A stretch of 64,000 nt of DNA from an uncultured Lachnotalea sp. (GTDB lineage: Bacteria; Bacillota; Clostridia; Lachnospirales; Lachnospiraceae): positions 34,848-98,847 of the forward strand of contig CAMSZT010000007.1 in NCBI GenBank assembly GCA_947066815.1, given 5' to 3'. The notes beneath the pieces are model-generated. The model was not told the origin of the DNA. It did not search any database and saw only the letters and a list, made by a program, of their open reading frames with translations. Shown in pieces: positions 57,918-64,000 of this stretch. How positions within the stretch are numbered: the first letter of the stretch is position 1; every line of letters begins with the position of its first letter. A program made the translations under genes and the position numbers.

Positions 57918-58094
57918 ATGGAGTTACCGAGGGATGCGGCGATGCTCCTCAGTGTCGTCAATATGAAGTTACGGGATTTTTATCCGTCCCTCCCGGCATT
58001 CTGTGAGGATGCCGGGGTCGACGAGGCGGAACTTAAGGAACGGCTGGCGGCCATCGACTACGAATACGATGCAGAGAGCAACCAGTTTGTGTAA
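57918..58094 (+). CDS. DUF4250 domain protein
   Basis: A 58-residue protein from ATG 57918 (MELPRDAAMLLSVVNMKLRD), with GGGAGGAAGAT just upstream; the 16 extra codons of the open frame are repeat-derived and not used. The sequence matches the small DUF4250 family common in Clostridia: VNMKLRDFYPSL, a CEDAGVDEAEL helix, and the ending YEYDAESNQFV. Helical, cytoplasmic, function unknown. It follows clpB across the tandem repeat and may share its transcript. A terminator lies about 90 bases after the stop. Confidence 0.88.
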   Translation: MELPRDAAMLLSVVNMKLRDFYPSLPAFCEDAGVDEAELKERLAAIDYEYDAESNQFV

Positions 58095-58183
58095 ACGGCA
58101 GATTCTTCTGTGGTTTGCCATAAGCCGGAACGGCAGCGGCCAAAAAGGGACAGGAGGGAAGATCCCGAGCGGTCTTTCATGGG

Positions 58184-58221
58184 GAAAAAGCCCGGTGTGT
58201 GAGGAACATACCGGGCTTTTT
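58184..58221. terminator. Bidirectional rho-independent terminator
   Basis: AAAAAGCCCGGTRTGT-type arm pairs with ACATACCGGGCTTTTT around a GAGGA loop, with A and T tracts flanking. It ends the clpB-DUF4250 transcript. Confidence 0.9.
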
Positions 58222-58264
58222 CTTCATATAATATTTCAAACAGACTGCCTGAAAGGATAGAAAT

Positions 58265-58942
58265 TTGAGCAAACGGGGAGTCACGATTCTTTTAACGCTT
58301 TTGCTGACCGTATGCCTGGTGGGGATGCAGCAGGTGAGGGCAGGCCGGGAGGGACAGAGCCTGGCGGCGGAGGCGGAGACAGCCGGCGACAAGCTGGTGG
58401 CGCTGACCTTTGACGACGGCCCCCACGAGGGAAGTACGGAGCGGCTTCTTGAGGGGCTTAGGGAGCGAGAGGTCAGAGCGACCTTTTTTCTGATCGGGGG
58501 AAGCATTGAAGGGAAAGAGGCGCTGGTGGAGCAGATGGCGCAGGACGGGCATCTGATCGGAAGCCACACCTTTCATCACGTCCAGCTCACGGGTCTTTCC
58601 CTGGAGAAGGCATGCGAGGAGATCACCATGACCAACGAGGCCATCACCGGCGTGACCGGGCAGACGGTGGAGTACATACGGCCGCCCTACGGCTCCTGGA
58701 ACTCGAAGCTGGAATGCGCGGTCAACATGCGCGAGGTGGGCTGGACCGTGGACCCCAGGGACTGGGACGTGAAAAACACGGACGTCATCGTGAAGAGGGT
58801 GCTTGGGGACGTGAAGGACGGGAGCATCATCCTGCTTCACGATGTCTACGACACGTCCGTGGAGGCGGCCTTTCGGATCATCGACGAGCTGAAGGCCCAG
58901 GGCTATACCTTCGTGACGGTAGACCGGCTGCTCATCGACTGA
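58265..58942 (+). CDS. Polysaccharide deacetylase (NodB domain), secreted
   Basis: A 225-residue protein from TTG 58265, with GAAAGGATAG upstream. An N-terminal signal or anchor helix (TILLTLLLTVCLVGM) is followed by a NodB carbohydrate esterase 4 domain: motif 1 TFDDGPH (catalytic Asp), motif 2 GSHTFHH (metal-binding His pair), motif 3 RPPYGSWN, motif 4 VDPRDWDVKN and motif 5 ILLHD. All metal and catalytic residues are present, so it should remove N-acetyl groups from cell-wall peptidoglycan or a similar polymer outside the membrane. It converges with rarA, with no space for a terminator between them. Confidence 0.92.
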   Translation: MSKRGVTILLTLLLTVCLVGMQQVRAGREGQSLAAEAETAGDKLVALTFDDGPHEGSTERLLEGLREREVRATFFLIGGSIEGKEALVEQMAQDGHLIGSHTFHHVQLTGLSLEKACEEITMTNEAITGVTGQTVEYIRPPYGSWNSKLECAVNMREVGWTVDPRDWDVKNTDVIVKRVLGDVKDGSIILLHDVYDTSVEAAFRIIDELKAQGYTFVTVDRLLID

Positions 58943-58943
58943 A

Positions 58944-60266
58944 TCAGGAATTCTGTTTCAGCCATTTCAGCCACTCACCGATCTTTTTCTCGTACCCCTG
59001 TCCGGTGGGCTGGTAGAAGACTGTGCCCACGAGCTCGTCGGGGAGGTACTGTTGTTCCACATAATGATGGGGGAAATCGTGGGCGTATTTGTAATCCAGG
59101 CCGTGGCCCAGCTTGGCAGCCCCGCCATAATGGGAGTCTTTGAGGTGGGGCGGCACGGTTTTGATCTTTTCAGAGCCGACCCGCTCCATGGCGGCGCCGA
59201 TGGCCAGGGTGCAGGCGTTGCTCTTCGGCGCGGAGGCCACGTAGATGGCGGCCTGGGAGAGGATGAGCTGAGCCTCCGGCATGCCCACCCGCTCCACGGC
59301 CAGTGAGGCGGACACGGCCACCTGGATCGCCTGGGGATCCGCGTTTCCCACGTCCTCCGAGGCGCAGATCATGATCCGCCTGGCGATGAACTTGACATCC
59401 TCGCCCGCGTAGAGCATCCGCGCCAGATAGTAGACGGCGGCATCCGGGTCGGAGCCCCGCATGCTTTTGATGAAGGCGGAGATGGTGTCGTAATGGTTGT
59501 CCCCGGATTTGTCATACCGGACGGCACGCTTCTGGATGCACTCCTGGGCCACGTCCAGGGTGATGCGGATCCGGCCGTCGTCCCCCCTGGGGGTGGACAG
59601 GGCTCCGAGCTCCAGGGCATTGAGGGCGCTCCTGGCGTCGCCGCCGCAGATGTCGGCCAGGAAATCCAGGGCGTCGTCGTCCACCGATACGGACAGGGCG
59701 CCCAGGCCCCGCTCCTTATCCTCCGCGGCCCTGAGGAGAAGCTCCCGCACGTCCTCCTTCGTCAGACTTTCCAGCTGGAAGATCACGGAGCGGGAGAGGA
59801 GCGCCCCGTTGACCTCGAAGTAGGGATTCTCCGTGGTGGCGCCGATCAGGATCACGGTCCCGTCCTCCACGAAGGGCAGCAGGTAATCCTGCTGTCCTTT
59901 GTTGAACCGGTGGATCTCGTCGATGAAGAGGATTGTCTTCTTGTTGTACATGCCCAGATTGTCCTTGGCCTGCCGGACGACTTCCTCCATGTCCTTCTTC
60001 CCGGCGGAGGTGGCGTTGATCTGGGTGAATGCGGCTTTCGTCGTGTTGGCGATCACCTTCGCGATGGTGGTCTTCCCCGTGCCGGGCGGGCCGTAAAGAA
60101 GAATGGAACTCAGCTTATCGGCGGCGATGGCCCGGTAGAGCAGAGTGCCCTTCCCGATGATGTGCTTCTGCCCCACGATCTCCTCCAGGGAGACGGGGCG
60201 CATCCTGGCGGCGAGAGGCGCCTCCTTCGCCTGATTGTTCTCTCTCATATAGTCAAATAAATCCAT
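58944..60266 (-). CDS. rarA: Replication-associated recombination protein A
   Basis: A 440-residue AAA+ ATPase of the RarA/MgsA/WRNIP1 family. Walker A is GPPGTGKTT, Walker B LFIDEIHRFNKGQQD, sensor-1 LIGATTENPYFEV, and the C-terminal tetramerisation domain contains CASEDVGNADPQA and the ending PDELVGTVFYQPTGQGYE. RarA acts at stalled replication forks with SSB in the cytoplasm. The start ATG has CGGAGG upstream, and a good promoter lies about 55-80 bases before it. It ends 1 base after the convergent deacetylase gene. Confidence 0.95.
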   Translation of the reverse strand: MDLFDYMRENNQAKEAPLAARMRPVSLEEIVGQKHIIGKGTLLYRAIAADKLSSILLYGPPGTGKTTIAKVIANTTKAAFTQINATSAGKKDMEEVVRQAKDNLGMYNKKTILFIDEIHRFNKGQQDYLLPFVEDGTVILIGATTENPYFEVNGALLSRSVIFQLESLTKEDVRELLLRAAEDKERGLGALSVSVDDDALDFLADICGGDARSALNALELGALSTPRGDDGRIRITLDVAQECIQKRAVRYDKSGDNHYDTISAFIKSMRGSDPDAAVYYLARMLYAGEDVKFIARRIMICASEDVGNADPQAIQVAVSASLAVERVGMPEAQLILSQAAIYVASAPKSNACTLAIGAAMERVGSEKIKTVPPHLKDSHYGGAAKLGHGLDYKYAHDFPHHYVEQQYLPDELVGTVFYQPTGQGYEKKIGEWLKWLKQNS

Positions 60267-60316
60267 AGAAACCTCCGGAATGCATCCAAAATCAAACGTA
60301 TGTTCAAACTTCTTCT

Positions 60317-60345
60317 ATTATATAAGGGATCGTGGAAAATGGCAA
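60317..60345 (-). promoter_or_regulatory. rarA promoter
   Basis: On the minus strand TTGCCA (60340-60345) and TATAAT (60317-60322) are 17 bases apart, about 50 bases upstream of the rarA start. Confidence 0.75.
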
Positions 60346-60368
60346 GAGGAAAGATGGGAGGAATTGTG

Positions 60369-60700
60369 TATCAAAAAGTGTACTTTTTGAGAATTTTCTG
60401 TCCTTTTATAATCTAGCACAATTATATTGCATTTTCAACTATTTTCTGGCAGATTTAGCGCGTTTTTTGAGTGATTATTTCCAACAGAATTTTTAGGAGA
60501 AGTCCTTCTCAAAAAGTACACCTTTTGAGAGGCCGGGAGGCCGCGAAAAATGCCCGCGGGTGTATTTTTTGAGAGTTGTCCTGTCCGAAAATAAAGAAAA
60601 GGAGAAGAGAAACCGATGAGAAAAAGGATGTGTTCTGCAGTCCTGGCCGCGCTCATGACCCTCAGCCTGGTACAGGTCCCCGCTTTTGCGGCGGGTGAGA
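60369..60700 (+). repeat. Duplicated leader plus signal-peptide region, copy 1
   Basis: About 330 bp, from TATCAAAAAGTG to the end of the signal-peptide codons, recurs at 63123-63452 with scattered substitutions. It includes the candidate invertible promoter, a long leader with a GGCCGGGAGGCC segment, the ribosome site AAAAGGAGAAG, and the first 28 or so codons. Confidence 0.9.
60371..60528. promoter_or_regulatory. Candidate invertible promoter, copy 1
   Basis: Inverted repeats of 23 bp (22 matching) lie at 60371-60393 (TCAAAAAGTGTACTTTTTGA plus GAA) and 60506-60528, flanking 112 AT-rich bases. Inside are a TATAAT at 60407-60412 pointing right with a poor -35, and a better pair pointing left (TTGAAA 60433-60438, TAGATT 60410-60415, 17-base spacer). 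Inversion would aim the better promoter at the surface-protein gene at 60616. Read alone, the repeats could also be RNA-structure elements. Confidence 0.6.
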
Positions 60701-62736
60701 CATCGGAGCCGGAAACGACTGCGGAAGAGATTACGGCGGCTCAGACAGGGGAACTGTCAGAGACGGAGCCGGCCGCAGAGGAGACAGCGGCGGCTCAGAC
60801 AGAAGAGACGACGGAGCCGACTGCAGAGGAGCTGCCTGGGACCCAGGAGGAACCTGCCCTGGCGGAGACCACGGCTCCTGAGGAGACCCCTTCGCTGACA
60901 GAGGCGGCGTCTTCAGAAGAAACTTCCGGGGAGACGGCGGAAGCCGCTGAGGAGGCTTCCGCTTATGCGGCTCCTACCTCCGGGGCCTGTGGGGACAATC
61001 TGACCTGGAAGCTGGAGAACGGGACCCTGACCATCAGCGGTACCGGGCCGATGTGGGATTACAAGGGCGACAAGGTCGGAGGAAATCCGGATTGGCATGA
61101 TACTTCGGGTATTAAACAGGTTGTTATCGAAACCGGAGTGACAACCATTGGGGCCTGGGCATTTAACTCCATGAAAGAAGTGGAGACGATTTCCATCCCT
61201 GATACGGTGACGGAGATCCATGCCTGCGCTTTTATGGAGAGTTCGGTGAAAGAAGTTACGATCCCCGACAGTGTGACTGTGATCGAAGGTTCCGCTTTTA
61301 CTAGCTGCCCAAATCTGAAAAAGGCCAATATCCCTGACAGCGTAACGACCCTTGGAAGCTATGTATTTGGGGAGTGTGAGAATCTTTCGGAAATCACCCT
61401 TTCAAAGAAGCTCACCGAAATCCCGAATGCCACTTTTAATGCCTGCTCTGCATTGGAGACGGTCGTGATCCCCGATGGTGTCACCAAAATCGGATATCGC
61501 GCGTTTGATTGCTGTACGGAGCTGCGGACGGTCGTGATCCCCAGGAGTGTGACCAGCATCGAGGGCTGGGCATTTTACGGCGACACTAAGCTGAACATCT
61601 TTTACAAAGGCACGGAGGAAGAATGGGGGAATATCTCCATAGGAAAGGGGGGAGAGGACCGCGACGACGAATATGGAGCAGCAGGAGCATTTGCAAGAGC
61701 CAAACCTACTTTCTATTATAACTATACCGAAGCCGGCACAGGCGCCGTCTACCAGACCCATGTCCAGTCCATCGGCTGGCAGGATCCCGTATCCAACGGG
61801 AAAGTAGCCGGGACCAGCGGCAAGGCGAAGCGGCTGGAGGGGATCCGGATCTCCGCGGCCGGTCTTGGGAAGCTTGGTGTGCAGTACACGACCCACGTCC
61901 AGACCTACGGCTGGCTCCCCTGGGTCTCCGACGGTGCACTCTCCGGCACGGAGGGGGAGGCCAAGCGTCTGGAGGCTGTCAAGATCCAGCTGACCGGTGC
62001 CGATAAAGACAAGTATGACATCTACTACCGTGTCCATGCCCAGTCCTACGGCTGGCTTGGCTGGGCGAAGAACGGCGAGGCGGCCGGGACCGCGGGCCAG
62101 GCAAAGCGCCTGGAGGCCATCCAGATCCTTGTGGCGGCAAAGGGCACGGCCATCAACGAGGAGGCGGAAGGCATCAAGTCTGTCCGGAAGGAAGCGTACA
62201 TCGCCAAGGCCGGGACCTCGTCCTCCGTGAGCGGGGCGGACGCGCCGACGGTCTCCTATCAGACCCACGTCCAGAGCCATGGCTGGCAGGGCCGGAAATA
62301 CAACGGGCAGATGTCCGGGACCAGCGGTGAGGCAAAACGGTTGGAAGCCATCCGGATCAATGTGAGCAATCTTCCCAGCTCCGGCGGCATCATCTACCGG
62401 ACCCATGTGCAGTCTGAGGGCTGGCAGGATTGGAAGAGAGAAGGCGAGCTGTCGGGGACCAGCGGAAAAGCGAAACGTCTGGAAGCCATTGAGATCAAAC
62501 TGACCGGAACAATGCCCGGAGAGCTGGCAGACCGGTACGATGTCTATTACCGTGTCCATGCCCAGTCCTACGGCTGGCTTGCCTGGGCAAAGAACGGGGA
62601 GAGCGCCGGGACCGAGGGCCTGGCGAAACGGCTGGAGGGGATCCAGATCGTACTGGTGCCGAAGGGCGGGCCTGCGCCTGCCGCTAACTACGGCGGAGTC
62701 ACTTCCGCGAACGCGTCTGCCTTTATCAAAAAGTAA
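60616..62736 (+). CDS. Surface protein with LRR_5 and six ChW repeats
   Basis: A 706-residue secreted protein. Signal peptide MRKRMCSAVLAALMTLSLV...AFA; a Thr/Glu/Ala-rich spacer to about residue 118; a BspA-type leucine-rich block (about 120-340) with repeats such as SIPDTVTEIHACAF and VIPDGVTKIGYRAF; then six ChW repeats of about 50 residues (pattern THVQSxGWxxW...NGxxSGTxGxAKRLEAIxI). ChW repeats are typical of clostridial surface proteins and bind the cell envelope or polymers; LRR_5 regions often bind host proteins. No LPXTG or SLH anchor is seen, so ChW repeats may do the anchoring. Expression may be phase-variable through the invertible segment upstream. Confidence 0.92.
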   Translation: MRKRMCSAVLAALMTLSLVQVPAFAAGETSEPETTAEEITAAQTGELSETEPAAEETAAAQTEETTEPTAEELPGTQEEPALAETTAPEETPSLTEAASSEETSGETAEAAEEASAYAAPTSGACGDNLTWKLENGTLTISGTGPMWDYKGDKVGGNPDWHDTSGIKQVVIETGVTTIGAWAFNSMKEVETISIPDTVTEIHACAFMESSVKEVTIPDSVTVIEGSAFTSCPNLKKANIPDSVTTLGSYVFGECENLSEITLSKKLTEIPNATFNACSALETVVIPDGVTKIGYRAFDCCTELRTVVIPRSVTSIEGWAFYGDTKLNIFYKGTEEEWGNISIGKGGEDRDDEYGAAGAFARAKPTFYYNYTEAGTGAVYQTHVQSIGWQDPVSNGKVAGTSGKAKRLEGIRISAAGLGKLGVQYTTHVQTYGWLPWVSDGALSGTEGEAKRLEAVKIQLTGADKDKYDIYYRVHAQSYGWLGWAKNGEAAGTAGQAKRLEAIQILVAAKGTAINEEAEGIKSVRKEAYIAKAGTSSSVSGADAPTVSYQTHVQSHGWQGRKYNGQMSGTSGEAKRLEAIRINVSNLPSSGGIIYRTHVQSEGWQDWKREGELSGTSGKAKRLEAIEIKLTGTMPGELADRYDVYYRVHAQSYGWLAWAKNGESAGTEGLAKRLEGIQIVLVPKGGPAPAANYGGVTSANASAFIKK

Positions 62737-62771
62737 GAGGCTTGTAAGAATTTCACAGCGGGCATAAAATG

Positions 62772-62817
62772 GGGGCTGCTGAGGGAGCCGCCGGCCCGGC
62801 GGCTCTTTCGGCAGCCC
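62772..62817 (+). terminator. GC hairpin after the ChW protein gene
   Basis: GGGGCTGC and GCAGCCC close a structure with inner arms GAGCCGCCGG and CCGGCGGCTC. The T tract is absent, so it is a weak terminator candidate. Confidence 0.55.
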
Positions 62818-63122
62818 TGATCTGTGATTCTGACAGATCTTTGTCTGCCGGAACAGATACTACTTCCAGTGTCAATTAGGCGATTGAAAGAAATTTATCC
62901 AGTGCCGACAGAAGTTTGGGAAATTTTTTGTTAAATATTCGTTTCATTTCGTCCACATTCTGTTCACAGATCAATCCGTGATCAGGATAAGAGGCGGCTT
63001 TTATAAATGAATTCCTGGAAAAGCGTTATCGGGGATTTGAAATGTGATTTTGGAAAAGGCGTTGATCACTACAGAGATGAAATGACCGCATGGATTATAC
63101 GGCAAAATACAGCAAAATTAAC
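62818..63122. other. Intergenic sequence between the two surface genes
   Basis: About 300 bases of AT-rich sequence with no supported gene or known motif. It precedes the second copy of the duplicated leader. Confidence 0.5.
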
Positions 63123-63452
63123 TATCAAAAAGTATACTTTTTGAGAATTTTCTGTCCTTTTATAATCTAGCACAATTGTATTGCATTTTCAACTGTTTTT
63201 CAGCAGCTTTAGTGCATTTTTTGAGTGATTATTCCCAACAGAATTTTTAGCAGGAGTCCTTCTCAAAAAGTATACCTTTTGAGAGGCCGGGAGGCCGAGA
63301 GAAATGCCCGCGGATGTATTTTTTGAGAGTTATCCTGTTCGAAAAAAGGAAAAGGAGAAGAGAAACCGATGAGAAAAAGGATGTGTTCTGCAGTCCTGGC
63401 CGCGTTCATGACTCTCAGCCTGGTACAGGTTCCCGCTTTTGCGGCAGGCGGA
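63123..63452 (+). repeat. Duplicated leader plus signal-peptide region, copy 2
   Basis: Second copy of the 330 bp block at 60369-60700. Spacing from its start to the ATG is 246 bases against 247 in copy 1, showing that the whole unit was duplicated with little length change. Confidence 0.9.
63125..63282. promoter_or_regulatory. Candidate invertible promoter, copy 2
   Basis: Inverted repeats at 63125-63147 and 63260-63282 (22 of 23 matching) share the outer sequence of copy 1 but have centre GTATAC on both sides, where copy 1 has GTGTAC/GTACAC. The leftward TTGAAA-17-TAGATT pair inside is conserved, so in the orientation shown the better promoter points away from the gene at 63369. Confidence 0.6.
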
Positions 63453-64000
63453 GCGCCGGAGCCGGAAACGACTGCGGAAGAGATTACGGCGGCTCAGACA
63501 GAAAGGATTTCGGAACCGGAGACGACCGCAGAAGAGACGGCCGCGGCCCGGACAGAGGAGACAGCAGAGCCGGAGCTGGCCGCAGAGGAGACAGCCGAGG
63601 TTTGGGCGGAAAAGGCGGGGGCTGAGATCCAGGCCGTTTTCCCGGATGAAAATTTCAGGAAATATGTGCAGGAAGAGATTGATACGGACCAGGACGGTTT
63701 TCTATCACAGGAGGAGATTGATCGTTGTACAAATATCAATGTCAGCTATAAATCCATAAAGAGCTTAGCGGGGATTGAGATCTTCAGCAGTTTAACAGAT
63801 CTGTACTGTGCACAAAATGACCTGAGCAGCCTTGATGTCAGCCAAAATACGGCGCTGGTAACGCTGTATTGCTCCGGCAATAATCTGAGCAGCCTTGATG
63901 TCAGCCAAAACACGGCGCTGGAAAGTCTGGACTGCGCCCAAAATGATCTGAGCAGCCTTGATGTCAGCCAAAACACGGCGCTGGAAAGTCTGGACTGCGC
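63369..64000 (+). CDS. Surface protein with internalin-like LRRs (partial, runs off the window)
   Basis: The frame is open from ATG 63369 to the window edge (210 codons visible). The signal peptide is nearly identical to that of the preceding surface protein (MRKRMCSAVLAAFMTLSLV), followed by a Glu/Thr/Ala-rich spacer to about residue 90. An EF-hand-like segment (IDTDQDGFLSQEEI) comes next, then internalin-style leucine-rich repeats of 21 residues: LSSLDVSQNTALxxLxCAxND, at least three complete. The last repeats are almost identical in DNA. It is probably a secreted adhesin; the anchor lies outside the window. Confidence 0.88.
   Translation, partial: MRKRMCSAVLAAFMTLSLVQVPAFAAGGAPEPETTAEEITAAQTERISEPETTAEETAAARTEETAEPELAAEETAEVWAEKAGAEIQAVFPDENFRKYVQEEIDTDQDGFLSQEEIDRCTNINVSYKSIKSLAGIEIFSSLTDLYCAQNDLSSLDVSQNTALVTLYCSGNNLSSLDVSQNTALESLDCAQNDLSSLDVSQNTALESLDC

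Overview
The window reads as chromosomal DNA of a GC-rich, host-associated Clostridia, most likely Lachnospiraceae. Support comes from strong AGGAGG-type ribosome sites, SAM-I (S-box) and TPP riboswitches, a CIRCE operator on clpB, a YkoEDC-type vitamin transporter, DegV, a DUF4250 protein, a surface protein with clostridial ChW repeats, and no outer-membrane genes. Genus cannot be set from sequence reading alone.

Left part (1-32.7 kb): a three-gene ABC exporter operon (1.1-4.4 kb, minus); an AAA ATPase with a deleted DUF4276 partner (4.6-6.0 kb), a broken two-gene module that looks inserted between the exporter and its probable regulators; two back-to-back two-component systems (6.1-9.6 kb); a 3D-domain secreted protein; DegV; a CsoR-type metal sensor; metK under a SAM riboswitch; an exonuclease; a D,D-carboxypeptidase; trmB; a thiamine-precursor uptake operon under a TPP riboswitch (17.7-21.7 kb); tRNA-Lys; an unusual Xre-like repeat protein; a HAD phosphatase; a third two-component system with a large sensor kinase; a lipoprotein; and an aconitase-family hydratase.

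Centre (32.8-55.0 kb): 18 co-directional genes form the most unusual part. They encode four seven-bladed RCC1-like propeller proteins and one Sel1-repeat protein that share an N-terminal zinc ribbon, two divergent Hsp70-like ATPases, two short zinc-ribbon beta proteins, two degenerate permease-like membrane proteins, coiled-coil and helical proteins, an AAA ATPase with a possible MIT-like N-terminus and Vps4-like motifs, a degraded AAA partner, and a DUF4145-like protein. I infer one multi-protein chaperone/remodelling system with eukaryote-like parts and do not recognise it as a described system. It is followed by clpB with its own CIRCE-controlled promoter.

Right part (55.1-64 kb): clpB with tandem repeats over its 3' end, DUF4250, a polysaccharide deacetylase, rarA, and two surface-protein genes (LRR_5/ChW and an internalin-like LRR protein running off the edge). 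Each surface gene sits behind a copy of the same ~330 bp leader. In each leader a 23 bp inverted repeat flanks a promoter-like segment, and the centre of the repeat differs between leaders but matches within each leader. This is the pattern expected of two independent invertible (phase-variable) promoters.

A ~200 bp imperfectly palindromic repeat occurs three times: in the thiamine operon leader, at the 3' end of the first hsp70-like gene, and just after it.
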